64,000 nucleotides of DNA. Origin: Phylloscopus collybita (Eukaryota > Chordata > Aves > Passeriformes > Phylloscopidae). Each line of letters starts with the position of its first letter. Position 1 is the stretch's first letter. Both the position numbers and the translations under genes were made by a program. This document shows positions 11,801 through 26,800 of the stretch, piece after piece. The stretch covers positions 11,204,501-11,268,500 of the forward strand of contig JAJNNQ010000009.1 in NCBI GenBank assembly GCA_027886175.1. The letters run 5' to 3'. A model generated the notes under the pieces. It made no database searches. It was not told the origin of the DNA and saw only the letters and a program-made list of their open reading frames with translations.

Positions 11801-14800
11801 TTTGTAAAACAGCTTTTCATGTGTACCTGTGAAAGCCCGACTTATTTAATTGTTTGGAATGCAGCCTATGGGATAATTTAAAATAGCAGTGCTATTAGAA
11901 GAGATAGAGAGCTGGTGTTTTGTCTTTGGTGTCAGATTTGAGATATTCCTACATGTCTTTGTATTGCAAATGCAGATAAATACAGATTGGTATTTACAGC
12001 ATTCCCCTAGGACAGAAAAAGGGTAGGAGTGTTTGTATATGGTGTTACAGTTTATTCATTGCCACTGTCACTGCATTAAATAAAGCCTAAAAAAGGTGCA
12101 GGGAATGCCTGAACGAGGAGCTGATCCCTCAAACTGCCTATAAAGGACCACCTTGAATAGTGTAATGTAATTGTTGACATAGCACAACTAAGAGGGAGTG
12201 TTTTTAAACGTATGTACTTTCTGATCCCTTTCAGCGTGTTCAGGATTGTTTGAAGCAAGAATAAAATTCAGCCACTGAAATTGTGTGATGTACACAATTA
12301 GCAGCAGTGCTAATAGAGAAAGACAAGGAAAACAAGACTCTCACTGGAAAATTTCTAGGTGTTTGCAAATAAAAAGTTTGAAAAATATTAGATTTAGATT
12401 AGATTAGAAGATAGTAGATGAAATCTGAAGATCTAGGTTTCAATCAGAGGATTCCTCATGCTTAGTACAATTGTAATACGATAAGAAAAATGTTGACTTG
12501 CAGACTGGGAGGTCCACAGGCTTTTTCACTGCCTACTGGTTTCAGATATATCATAACTTCAGTGATTGGCACCAATGTGCTGATGCAGGGAGTAACACCA
12601 TCCCTGTTCGAAAAGTAAAAGGTATAGAAAAATAAAAATGCCAAATATTAAATGTTTTATTGGCATATGCAGTTATTATTATGTTGCTGGTTCTGAGTCA
12701 AGTTCAGGTTGATGACTCCAGAGCAGTCAGGTTATATATGAGCTTTTCAAAAGGCTCGGAAATATCCAAAATAATGAAATAGTCAGTTTGTTGTATTAAC
12801 TTTCATGTGATGGGACATGTATTCTCCAGGTCTAAAACAGAACTAAAAGGGACTTAATCCTTAAAACCTCTGTATCCAAGAGTGGTACCATTGTGGGTAA
12901 ACACAGGCAGAGCACCAAAGACTGCATGGTCTTGTAGTGAACTACTTCTGTTGTAATTGAATAGCTGATACTTACCAGTGCTGTGAGGGAAATGGCCAAA
13001 AATGGTTAAAGTTGTGTGCTTGAATGGTTTTGGTTTTATACTCCAACTAAAAAATTACAACCTGATTTAATAAGGTTATTTAATACAAATTTTTGACTCT
13101 ACTGATTACATAAGAATAACTCCCATGAGAGAATATTTGAATTCAGGGGAAATATATACTGTTTGTGGTGTAGCCAAATTAGAGTCTTTATTAGAAATGA
13201 ATGACTGTGCCAAATTTTGGACAGTGAGTGATATTTCAGTTCACTTAACTTTTAATGAGAGGTAAGTTCTATTAAATTGGACCCATTGCTGAGGTCATTA
13301 GGATTAATTCTGACTTCACCGTGAACAGTCACTCTTTCCCCCAAAGTTCACTGATGATGTTGCATTTTGTACTCGTTTACATACACATGGGTTTCCCTCC
13401 CCCATGTTGTAGGCAGAAAATATAATTTTAAATTGTACTTTTTCAAATAGGGAGTTACGGTGTACTGCTGTCTAATACTTCAGATTTATCTCTTCCCCTG
13501 TGCAAATTACAGTTAATGTTAGTTTTTTATTATGAGCATTTATTGGTTTTACTTCTCATTTCCTTCACCCTTGTTAAAAAAGTTTAGTCTGAGAGATGGA
13601 AGGGAAAGAATAATTTTAATTAGTAGATGAGAAACATCTAAAAAGCTGGTTAAAGAAATAGCAGAGTAAAGTTTGAAAAAAACCCCAAAAACCTACTTGG
13701 GGAAGAATGAAGTGCTGACCTTGTTCAGTACATTAGGACTAAATGCCAAATCACTAATGTTCCCCATGTGATGCTTCTGGTTTTAGCAAAAATCACTTCA
13801 GAAACAGTGAGGAGGGTATTGGTTGGCCTTGGGGAAAAGTTATGAACTCCTGCATTTTGGGAAATGTCTGTGCAAATGTCCATCATTGTTTCCCCCTGCT
13901 TTGTTTGTTTGTTTTAAAGTACATTCTCAACTCCATGGGAATTATTTTCTGAATTTAACAGAACAGCAGGATTGCAAGTTGGCTTGAGAGACAACTTTCC
14001 TTAGTTGCCTGTTAATTTTGTTTTGACTGACTGGACCTCATGTGGTGCTGGGGAGTCCAAAAGTATCTAACCCTGCAGTTCCCATTTTGAGGATGTTGTC
14101 TTTGTCCTCACCTCACCTCCTTCCAGGCTGCTTGTGGGAGGTTCTTTGCTGGCTTGGAGTTGGAGGAATTGTTGCATCCTGCAGCTGGTAACTATGAACT
14201 CTTTCCTGACTGTGGTGTTCCGTTAAGCCGACAGCTTTTGCAAGTTCTTGCTTTTGCATCCTGCCACAAATAAGGATAACGTTTGTGGAAGTGAAAGAAA
14301 GCTGAGGTTTATCATAGGTAGCCTCCTTTTCTTAAACATAGTTTACATTAGCATAACCTCTGAAGGAGAAAGATGGGCTAGGGGCAAGGTGGTGGGCTTG
14401 AAGTGTCTGAAAAGCTGGAGAGACACAGTGGAAAAGGTAGGCCATAGAAAGTGTGCAGGCATAGCTGGAAGAGAATGGAATGATCAAGATTGTAGAAGAG
14501 ACAGTCTAACATTAGAGGTAGAAATAAGAGTAAAAAAAAGAATGAATATCAGGAAATTATATGAGGTTGTGATATCGTTCACCTAAATAGGGAAGAGAGG
14601 GAAGTGGAAGAAGGGAGAAAAAAGATGGATCTTAATATTTTAAGGTTAGTGAATTTAACTGATGCATTGATACTTTTTGCTGTTTGAGTTCTTTATCAAA
14701 GATTTTGAAGCAAGAACAGCTCATTATTTTGAGTACTTCGGTGCACTGCCCTTGTTACAAGCTTTGGGCTCTATATTTATGTATTTTGAAATATAATCTC

Positions 14801-17800
14801 TTGCTTGGGGAAGAAATGAACACAAAAGTAAGCAAACTCAAAAGAGTATCAGTGTGATTTGTTAAGAGATGTAACTGAGGGGTTTATTTTTCTGGCTATT
14901 AATACTGAGGCCAAAATAAAACTATTTTCCCTGAAAAGTTGGTAATTTTAAGGTGTCTGATTATTCTCCTCCTCTGCTTTTTGGAAAATAGAACAAGTTT
15001 GGTGGATAGCAGCCCAGAGAAGGTTTTGGCTGTGACTCTTCCCAGCATCCTGCAGTTCTTTCTGTGTTCATGGTGTATCCTGCTTCTTCATGTAGGTAGA
15101 GAGGGATGTTCTTGGACTCACACTTATATTTTTTGCTAATTGAGATTCATTTTGGTCATCACGTTTAGTTATTGCTGTAATGCTGAGCTGATAGCTTGTG
15201 ATGTTTTTGGTAATGAGTCCATTAAGTTTTTGTGTGTTTCACCATAGACAAAAGGATACAATTTTTCTGTGAAAGATTATGTAATTATATGCTCTGTCTT
15301 TGAAACTTCAGTCCTCTGTATTTGAAAATATTTTTCAAACTGGCAAATATTAAAACCTGGCATGATAGCTTCAGCAGTGAGAGCAATTAAAGGGTGAAAA
15401 TAGGGGGTATGAATCATTTCCAGTAATTTGAGGAAAATGTTCTTTAGTGTTGAAAATATTACACTGTGGTATAATTGCATAGAATGTTAAATGATGGATA
15501 CTTTTTTGAAAATGTGAGTTTCCTGGCTTCAGGGTGGTGTGTCAAAACTTTCGGTCTGGCAAAAAAGCACATTTTATAGTGATCAGGTGTTTGTTGTCCC
15601 ATTTTACTCTTTCATTCTGCTTTCTCTTTTGATGGAGGCTGGAGAGAAAGTGCATGTGCTGCATCAACTCAAATTTGCATCTATTCCATTTCTGTAGGTA
15701 TTGTCCAGCATTTGAAAAGCAAACAAAATGAAAAACAGAAACAATTAAATGTAATCCAACTTCCTTTCACTCTTTGGTTTTCCACTATTAATGGATTGCT
15801 TGTCATTTCACCCTGGATATTTCTTCTTTTTTGTGGACTTTTAAGCAGTTTTGAATATGGATGTAATCTCACCGATTCTAAATTGAATATTTCATTTCTG
15901 TTGAAAAATTTCTGTAGATGCAACTGACTAGTGTTTCCCACCTTTCCAGTTTTTCCGTTGGGTAGGAAGAGTGAAGTGCGTTTCAAGTGAATGTTGGTGG
16001 AGATTCTGTGGGGATATCCATAAGCTCTCAAATGTTGTGCTGGTTAATGGTGGCAAATAAGAGAAGAGGTCTTGGTTTTACTCCTAAATTTATTCAACCT
16101 CTAATATGAGGTATTATTCTAATATTCTAACTAGAATAACTATAATTTTAATAAGGCCATTCCGTGAATTTTTAAATTTTTCTTATGGTAAAAAAATCTA
16201 AGGTCTCCAGTGTTAAGGTGAAAGTAAAATCTCACTATATTTAGAAGACCAGAAATAATCTTGCTGCAGGACTTGTGGGCATTCCTGGAATAAAATACAC
16301 ACCCAGGGTGTGTCAGGTGAAAGAGGAGGTGCGAAGGGAGCCTCAGGTTGTGTGGGAGCCCACCATGAGTGCACTGGATGGAGACTGCTCACTGTTCACA
16401 GCAGCGTGCCTGGGAGTGCCGAGTAGCCAGAGTCAGCAGCTTCCAGAAAGGGGGAGCGTTGATGAGAAGGGAAGGGAAACGGAGGAGTTTGTCAGTAATG
16501 GGTTGAAACCAAGGTCTTTGGTGTTTTGAGGAGGAAAACAAACTCTTAGAGATCTGAATTGTTTTAAAAGTCTTGTGTCATCTGCTGGTTTTCAGACTCA
16601 TGGGTAAAATCCAGATGTAATGGCATGGTGGATTTTTTTTTCTTGAATATTTTCAGGTGATTTGGATGCTTTGGAAAATAAATTTGAATTCCCAGGACTT
16701 CTGAGATTTCTCTCTCTTAAAAATTTCTAGCTTTCCTTTGAGAGTTTTTGGCTGAGCTTGTGGTCCCACTTTTCCACAATCTCTAATTTAACAAGTTTCT
16801 TGGGTTTTTTTTTTCCCTGCTTTTACTCTAGTTCTTTCCTGGGAAAGAAAGAAAACATTGTGTGAGCTGTAGAAGAACATACTGCTGTTAGGACACTTTG
16901 TGTGTAACATACAGCATGTTATACACGGTATCTGCATTTTCTATGACTCGTTCAGTTATATTAAAATAAACACTGATAGCAAGCAGGCGTGAAAGACAAA
17001 CATGTAGTGGTGATGAAAACCATTTAATGGTTAGTAGAGAAACATATTTATTGAATATAAAAGCCATGTCTAAAGGCTCTAATGGTGACTTCTCGAAACA
17101 CTACCATGTTGTGGTATTTGCAGTGCTGTATGTCCTGTACAGTAGATATTGTTTAAAATTGCTTGGGAACTGGAGCTTGCAATTGTGAGCTTGGAATGTC
17201 CTGCAGATAATTAAGTTGTGGTCAGGCCTTACAAAAATAAAAAGTTCTCGAACTATGATTTTATAAACATGCTACAATAACATTTCTTTATATCTAACAG
17301 TTTCTTACAGAAAGCTGATACTCTCACAAGGAATTGACTAAAGGTAAAACATCAAGAAAGAAAAAATATTAAATTAAATCTTCACTTAGGATGTTGACAG
17401 TTTGCTAGTAATATTAAACAGATGTGTGTGTTCTTGGGATATTCTTCTTTCAGAACCTTGTTGCATACTAGTTTTCAAGTGGCAGCTACAAATTTTTGAT
17501 TAATTTAAAATTCTGCTTTCTTCAGTTGTCTTTGTTATATGTTATTTTCTTTGGATCTATTCAGCTGGACAGTGTGATGCTAGCTTGCAGTTTCTGCCAT
17601 GATAATTTGAGGGAAAGAGTTCCTTTGTGTAGGCTTGAGGCATTCCTCATTCAACTGTATAGAAAAAATACTACATATACACAAATGTACATATATGAAA
17701 TCCATATATGTATCTCTTGGGCATGATATTACTTTTGCATGTGTAAGGGTGGCATTTATTGGTGCTGGTTGTGTGTGTGGTAGGGCATAATTTGGTCTTT

Positions 17801-20800
17801 TTGGCTCCTACTAAATATTGTACATAGAAGCCGATACCAAAATAATGGAACTCATGTCTTCATAAGATGTACATTTAATGAAACATAGAGGGAGTTATCA
17901 CTTAAAGGGAAAGTGTACAGTGCTATTAAAATGAATGTTATGCCCAGTTCTGATATCAGCCTTTTCCAGAAGTGTGGTATTGGTGGGATGTTGCTTTGCT
18001 GGGTTTTGGGGTTTTTTAAGATAGAAAGAGCTACAAAAATGATGTAAAGTCTGAAAAATCTACCTTGTACTGAGAAATCCCTTAACTTTATTTTGTTATG
18101 ACACATGATCACAAGTAAAAAAGTCTCTGTTTTCTTCAGGGATCCTATGAATAGCAAAATAAGATAGTGTTGCAAATAATTTGAGGTGTGATTCAGCTGA
18201 TCCTTGATTTGGTAAATTCTGCATCACTTGGAATCTCTTAAGTCAAGTGTGTGTATTTTAAAATACATATGGTACTCAACAAGTAATGCAGCAGTTAATG
18301 CATAGAGATGGCTCTGGAATTCCTTTTTACATATGGGACACTATTTCATACCAAAGCAAGGAATTGGATACTGGTTTTCCAGATCCCAGACTACTGCTCC
18401 AGTGACCTGTGACTCATCAGTCTGACCTTGGACTGTGCAAATGTATGAATGTTCTTTCTTAGTTTTCAATAATAAATGAACTTACAGAAAACAAATCATG
18501 CTAGAGACTTTCTAAAATAAAATAGCTATATTTGACTTCACAGGGTGCTTAATCTACCACAGGAGTTTGTTGCTGTGAAGTAAGCAACCACTTTAATGTG
18601 GGGTTGGTTTTTTTTGTGTGTGTGTTTTTGCTTGTTTGTTTTGTTTGTTTGTTTGTTTTTGTTGTTGTTTTGGTTTTGGTTTTTTATTGTCAGATTTCTT
18701 CCCCACAGATTTCAGGGCATGAGTGATGTACAAAGATGGTTTAATTATATATATATATATATATATATAGTGTCACATTGCCATAGTCTGCACACTGAGT
18801 CCATTTAATGTACATATATAAGATATCTTTTTTTAAGATTGTGTGAAGATACAATGATACAACATAATATGAATGAGACTAGCTTGTAAGAATACACTTT
18901 ATTTTTCTTGATGATGTTGCTTTCAGTTCCCAGAATTTTTAGCTCGTTGTGGAATCTATTAAAGTATAGATGGGAAGTACTTGGGAGCTCTCAGATCCTG
19001 TTTCTTATGGGTTTGAATATGATGTAAAGGACTGTACAGCAAATACAGGAAATTACTTATTACAGATACTGAAATTGTGAGGGAGAAGAAAAAGGAAAAA
19101 ATATCAAAGAGCTGATTAGCTGGTCTAAAATGTGACCTAGTATATCTTCTTATATTGTATTTATTTTCTGCCATGTTACAGCATACAGAATATGTGGTGT
19201 ATGGCTTTCACTTACTTGGCCATTTCTTCACAATTTATTGTCTAAAAAATTACAGCAGTTTCAGGAATAGTTTGTGGGTTCCCACAATACACTTGAAATA
19301 CTTATAGTTTCATTTTTTAGGGAGAATAAGGCATGCGTATTTTTTGAAGGAAACTTTTTGTTGCTTACAACGAGGGAAGAGAAGCCTTTTCCATATAACT
19401 ATTAAGTAAAGATTGAGACTTATTTTACTGAATTAAGCATAAGAACCTAATGCAAATTCTGTATACAAGTATTATTTCAATTTTAAAGAAGTATATTTAA
19501 AAGCATCTATTAGAGATGTGGGGGAAGAAGATAACGCAAATATTAATGGATTTTATCTTTTGAGTAAAATTGCATACTTGTTTCAAAGACAACTTTTATT
19601 TGCTTATACATGGTTGCTATTGGTGCTCTTACATTTAAAAAAGAGCTACTGTTGCAGAAACGCATTGTCTGCTTGCAGGCATTTTATGGATTGGACTGTC
19701 TTGAACAAACTGATTTGTATCAGTCAGTTCTTAAAATGAAGCAGAAGTTTCTTCTTTTGGTGAGACTTGTAAGTTGTGGTGGGAATTCTGTGCAGCCTGG
19801 TGATGGTGGACAGGATCTTCTGTCTGAGCAGGCATACAAATAATTTGGTTATTAGAGTGTGACTTTCTGCTGGGGCTTTGGGATGCTTGGTTCTGCCTTC
19901 AGATTTTGTCCCTCTTGAGGATGACTTTGAAATAATATGAATAAAATATTAATCATGGAAATTACGTGAGATAACATGCTTTTTCATTACCCTACTTGGA
20001 GACAGAGATTATATTAACATAGTTCCAATTATTCTTATTGCCACTGCTTGAATACTAAGGCTCTGGCAGAACAGCTCTATAGATGTCTAGATATAGATCC
20101 TACAAAGATAACTCGTTTGGCTGAGACTGTTGCCAGTGAGATACTGTTGTTGATTAAACACAAATATATGTTTTAGCAAAAAATATTTTCTTACTGGAAT
20201 TTTATAAGGAAGAGGATTATTGCAGTACAAAAAAACTGAAACTCTTGAATAGTAGGTTATTTGGAATTAAGTTTCCTGCCTCTTTTAAGACTGAACTGAA
20301 CTATTATATGGCCTTCTGATTGCATGGTGTGTTTTCTGCTTTAAATTGCTATTACAGTAGCTCTGAGAGTCCCTAACTGAGAGCAGAGCTAGATTCCCTT
20401 TGCAGAGTGTTTCAACTGTTAACTAAGCAAGACTTTGAATGATGCAAGATGAAATCCTGGTTGTACTGAAATAGGCTGCAGAGTTATGGTTGATTTAATT
20501 GAAGAAAATACTGTGCAAAAAATTCTTAGCCAAGTGAAAGTTTAATGCTTGCTCATTGTTTGTTCCACGTTTTGTCTTGACTGAGAGTGAGGATGAAGGC
20601 TCAAATAGGAGATTATAGAAAAAGAAATCTCCTCAAGTGTTCTTAAGGATTTTTTGTTAAAACCTATTTCTGATTTTTTGTTTTGCAAGAAATGAACTAA
20701 TTCAGTTGAGACTATTCAAATATTGTTCACTTGGGTCCTGAGAGAGCATTCCCCAAATGGGAAGGCATTATGAGTAAGGACATTTCTAATTTGTGTCACT

Positions 20801-23800
20801 TATTTGTCTTTCCAAAGATATGCTGTATCCTAAACCAAAATAATTCTGAAAATATTTATGCATAACAGTTGTTGGGTTAAACTAGCAATTTTCTAAAAAA
20901 ATGTAGTTTTGAAACTCTCTCTGAGTTGTAGCAATTAACCTACATGCACATTTATAATTCTAGAAAATGGACAGCATATTACATTCAAAGACTTGATCTG
21001 ATAGACTCAAATTGCTTAAAACATCAGTTATTGAAGATGTCCCCCTGGGACTTTGAGAAACTATTTAACAGATGAAAGTACATTTTGAAAAGTCTGACCT
21101 TACAGGCAATCATAAAATGAATCAAAACAGTTCTTTCCTCCCCTGAAATGTACAGAGCCCATCTGTATCTAATCCAGTAATTATAGACTGAGTTCAATTA
21201 CCTTTTCAAGCTTGGAGCAGACTGGAGACTAGGCAGTGAACAAACATAGGGTTTTGTCTAGACCTCAATTGACCACAGTCTAAAACTTGAATTTATATCT
21301 AATTTTATTTTTAGCGTCGTTTGATAGTTTTTAAAGGATTTATTTTGCTACCTAGTTGCTAGATCATGAAGGTTTTGATTTGTTGACTTAGTGTTTATGG
21401 CAACATTTTTTATTCCAATGAAGTTAATAAAATGGCAGCAAGTCCTAAGAGTTTACTGTGTAAATAATTTTTTAAAAAGTGAATTATACAGCTCTTTTGA
21501 ATCTTTAATATTGCTGCAGTGACATTATGAAAGAATCTGAACAAAATTATGTAATTTAATTCTGTGCTTATATCCATATATTTAATATTCAGATCAAAGC
21601 ACCCACCTTTGATGGTTTTGGCTCTTTCAGAAAAATGAATCTTGACTACCGGACTGCAATGTTACCAGTAGTTGACAGAGATTAGAAACTGTGCTGAAAA
21701 TAGATTTTCAATTATTTTATTAATTTATTTCAGTTAAAGCAAGTAAACTATCCATTCAGCCACACAGGCGATGTTAGAGAATACATAGCTGCAAGTTGTA
21801 GAAGTTAATGTAAGTTACCACTTTGACCACCAAGTTGAAGCCCAAGCATCTTTTGATATTACTCCACAAGCAGAACAAACCATATAATAATATATAATAA
21901 TATATAATATAAAATACATCTTGCTGAGAGGAATCTCGTGCTATGTTCACTGTCTGACATAGCATTTCTAACATGGTGCTGTTATTCCTTCTAGGACAGC
22001 TCTAAGCAGCCTTCTCTTGGCAAGCATTCTTTGCAACAAAGCTGTGTAGTTTGCAGAACCTAGTGCAGTGCACAGGACTGAGGTTGTTACAGGAGAACAT
22101 TTCCTATCTCTTGGGTAGCAGTGGAGGAGCAATGATTAAGGCCAGAATAAACGCTTTATTTTTAACTTTTAATTGTGCTTTTGATAGATAGAATGGCGTT
22201 TCTGGGCAAGTTGAGCCTGTGATAATTAGTGTCTTTAGTTTAACTTACTTATTCTTAGTAATAATCAGTATTTTGTAGCAGTTGCTGTAATTAGTTAAGA
22301 ATGTGGTTCATGATGACTTCCAAGTCAACACATATTTGATGAATAAGGCACACTGTTCCAGTAAGTAGTAAATTTGACATGACAAGCAGGAGTCTTTTGA
22401 TGTTTAATTGGCTTTCCTTGTAACACTTGAGGAAAAAAATGATCTAATGAATGTTGTGTTGACCGTAAAGCTGAAGCCCAAGAGATTGCATGGAATGTAT
22501 TTTGTCTCCATATTTTGTAAGCATGGGAAAAGTTCTCTAATATTTCTCTTTTGGTGTGTTTTTTTGGGTGGGAGGTGTTTGGTTGGTTTGTTTGTTTGGT
22601 TTGGGTTTTTAGTGTATAGTGGTTTTCTGGATGAATGAATGATACTGTTCTGAAGAAGTAATAGGGAAATGTATAAAATTATATTCATAATCATAATTTT
22701 AAAGCAAAATTTGTAATAGTGTATTATCAGGGAATGTGGTAGTATATAACATCAGTCTGATTTGTTGTTTTGGTTTTTTCCCCTCTCAAGAAGGAAGGAC
22801 TGTCACGCACTCAGAAGTCAGGAAAGCCAATTTAAAATTTCAGTCCTTCATCAGAATCCTATTTACAAAAGCATTGGGAAGTTCTTTATTTCTTGCTGCC
22901 TTAACTCCGCATGAGGAGCCAAGAAGACCTTTCAGCTGTTGCTAATAGCAAGTGTCATCATCTATTGCACAATTGTATGTAGGTTTATCATAGAAGATGT
23001 GATCATAATCTGCTTTTAGTAAGTCCCCTAGCACTTTTTTTTCTTCCTCCTTACCATTATGACAGTAGGAATTAAAATTCACCTAGAAATTCTATTACAA
23101 GTTTATCCTGCCATAAAATGTACCACCAAACTGCAATGGAAAGTAGGGATGTTTGATACAAGTTTCTGAATTTTTAATAATTCCGTGTTACAGCTTCATA
23201 GGAAAAAATCTGCTATGACCAGGATGTGGAATCTATTTCTTGTGCTCCATTTCATTTTGCACGGCTTCAGTATTGCACAGAACTTCAGAAATGAAAGCAT
23301 TTAAGACCAACAGCTGAAATGAGTATGTTCTGAGAGTAAACTAAGGCAGTACCTGTAGCCTGCAGGTTACCTGAAATGAGAAGTCTAGATTTAGCACTGT
23401 GCTTGGATCCGGAAAATTTTAATTCTAAGGGGTAGTGACACTACTGACCCCAAATTCTAAGGCTACTGACAGAAACTTAAGAATTATGCTGGCTGCAATA
23501 GACAGAAGTTGTGTTACAGGAAAAAAAGACTATTCCGTAGTCTCAAGATTTTTCATGACCACATCAAGTGGTGAAGGTGAAGGTTGGTTGGTTCAGTTGC
23601 ATCTCTTTGCTCATTAGAAAAAGGACTTTGTTTTGTGACTGTTGCAAGAAACTACTGCTAATTTTCTGTTGCATTCTGACACTGCCTGATAGATTTTCTG
23701 CTGTGTCCATTGCATATACTCTATTTGCAGTGTAAGATAAAAACCATATTAAAAAATACCTGTATTTTTAGTTTAATGGAAAGAGAGATTTTAAAAGTGA

Positions 23801-26800
23801 AAGCATTTGTCCTTTGTGCTTCGGTGGATATTTGTGTGTCGGCTGTTTTCAAAGCAGATCATTTGAGTCAGCGTCTGTAATTGTACGTGTCCCCTGCCTC
23901 GGAGCAGGCGCTCCAAGCCCGGCGGAGAGCATGCATCTTTTAGCTGCCTCTGTTCAAGGAAATACATGGAATTTCCCTTGTAAGATCATTTTTAAATCTA
24001 AAGGGAATATTAACTTTATTATAATCCCTGTTCATAATTTTGCAAAAAAATAGAGGTTCTTCAGGGGTCACCCTATTTTCTCCTGTTTCACTTATTTAAA
24101 AGTAGCAACTTCCTTTTGCCTTCATTTCTTCCTTACGTTTTCGACCTGTGCTTTTCTTTCTGGTTCTGTGTATTGCATTTTGTCACAGGTTTCTGTTGAA
24201 ATCTGTCACAATTTTAGTGTCACTTATTTCTTATTGATGGTATTCTTAATGTGCACTCCATTTGATTCCTTTGTTACTATATTTATTTCCTGATTTTTGG
24301 CTGATTCTCTGCGCATTATAGAATTAGTAGACACTTGTTTATTTAAGTGGTACGAAACTATTAACTACGAGACGGATAATTTGGTTGCCCACAAATACCT
24401 TGTCAGTTGTTTTACTTTCTGCAGTAGAAGGGAAGCTTTTTCCTCTTACTGCTATCTAATTTGTTATATAAGACTAAGGAATTCCAAGTGCTGTCTATGT
24501 GAAGCTTAATCTTTATAAATAATTTTTCCTTTGTCTTTTTTTTCCTGTCTTGTCTAGCTGTTGCTTTTTGGACTTTTTCTTGACTCCATTTGTGACATTA
24601 ATTAGTATTAATAATGGCTATTAATTAAGCAATAAAAATATGCTTGCAGTAATTAAAGTTACACTTTTAAAAAACTTTCTAACGTGCAAATTCCTCAAAT
24701 CATTTAAAAAATCATGTTGAGTTACTTAAGCTACTTAAGAAATTACAGTACGGCTAATTTGGTACAGTGCAACAAGATAGAACTAAACAAAGTTATGTGA
24801 GTAAAACTTTCTATTTCCCTTCTCTTTATTTTTCTATCCTTACTCATTTTTGTCTCTTCCTTACTTACTGATGCTGTAGTCAGACAGACACTTGAGTTGC
24901 TTATGCAGGAACCAAATTCAAATTGCTCTGTAGGGAACTGAAGAGCATTCAGCACAAAAAATATTAAGTACCTTCAAACTAGTTTAGATATCTTGACTTT
25001 AAGGATGCACTGCTGCATCTGCACACACTGTTGTGTTCAACAATATGCTTTTCCATTGGTATGACATTAGAGCTACAGGCATTTGAAATTGTTGTGTGTT
25101 TCTGTGGGGAGAATTATAATTTTGGAATGCTCTGGTTCTAATGCTGATGTGCCAAGGAGTAGAGCATGTTATTAAAACATGAGGTCACCTCATGTTTTAA
25201 CCCTCACCTTGCTAGCATGTATATATAGCATGAAGGCTTTTGTTTAGGCTATTTTGAACACTTTCAAGGAGAATATTTTACATCCTGAGAGATTTAATGA
25301 TTGGTTTGGGAGTTTGTTTCTTTGCCCTTTAAGTGTGGGGTTTAAGGTTTTTTTGGTTTTGTTTTGGTTTATTACCCTAAATAAGCATCCTGTTCTTCCA
25401 ATACATGCTAAGCTCTTGTGTCTCTCATATCTGTGCCTCATTTGCACTGTAATAATAATTACTGAATTAGTTTGAGTGAAAAAACCCTTACTTTTCATTT
25501 TATTTTACTCTTTTCCTCACACCCTACCCTTCTGCTTTTATTTCTATTACCTTTTCCATCTGCAATTCTTCCCTTCCTTCGCTTTCCAGCGTTTCTCTTA
25601 TTTTTCCACCTTTGTGCCGCAGTGAGCTCTACAGCTCCTGTTCCATTTATTCATACAGTCAGATATCTGCTTGACATTTACCAGTTAATCCTGACCAGTC
25701 TCTATGGTAAATTCCCTTGCTACTATTCAGTTTTCATGTTCTAATTGTGATTCATAGCCATAACATTTTCATCCTAAAGTTGGTAATGAGATAGCTCCTC
25801 AGCAGGGAGGTACTTCATGTTTACCTTTCTCTCTTCCTAAGCTCATGCGAGTACATGAGCAGACTACTGAAATAGTGCTGGAGTATATTTCAGTAATACT
25901 GACTCATCTGTAATGCAGAGAAGAGCTGTAGAACAGTGGCATGACATTTGTTAAATCAGGTGTTTGTAACCCAAATAGAAACTGGAAAATGTAGTATCAC
26001 TTCTGTCCTTGACTTCAGAGTCTGTTCCCTAATTCATGTAAGTGCTGTGAAACATTGTGGCAAATTGCAGTAGCATTTTAGTCTGACCTTGAGTGAAAAT
26101 TGTGCTCCAACCAGTATCCATCTTACAAGCGATACTCCAATTTCTCCATATGCTTGTCTGCTCAAACACAAGTATTTTTCATCCAGCTGTTCTGTTACTT
26201 GCCCACGCAGTGGTGTATCATTTAGCTACTGCAATCCAACTTGGGCAATCTGGTTGTTAGAGCAAAAGACAGAGGTAACATTGATTTTTTTTTTTTTTTT
26301 CATTGTTTGTGGGTTGGTGAGATACAGTGAAACTGTTTGATAGACACTGAGTATTAACACAAAGCATCTTAGTAAATTTTACAGCGTAATCTGTGAGCTC
26401 CTGGACAGTTTGCATGTGTTGCAAGTAACTAAACCACCACTTGTTGACATGGTGGTGGTTTAGTTACTTGATGGTTCCTTCTTGCCTTACATGCTACAGC
26501 AATGGCCAAAAGGTATTAGCAGAAAGTTGTGAGAAGAAAGTCTCTTTGAAAACAGTAGCATCTATGAAATGTGTGTGCCCCAAACTGTTGAAAAACTTTG
26601 ATGTTGCCTATAAAAGAAAAAGTTGGACAGAGGAAAGTAGTTTCCATTTTATTCTCTCTAACAGAGTTTTTCAGGTAAAATAAGAACTCAGTTTCATTTT
26701 GTGAAGTAAATATTTTAATAGATTTTTTGTCTTCTGAAGCTCTTCTGATTCATCAGAGTTTATATCTGATGAGTATATCTTTTTCACTGCACTGGTGCTT

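Noticed and set aside
18606..18690. Regular T/GTTT units as a CRISPR-like array.
   Set aside because: These are simple repeats without unique spacers, in a vertebrate intron.
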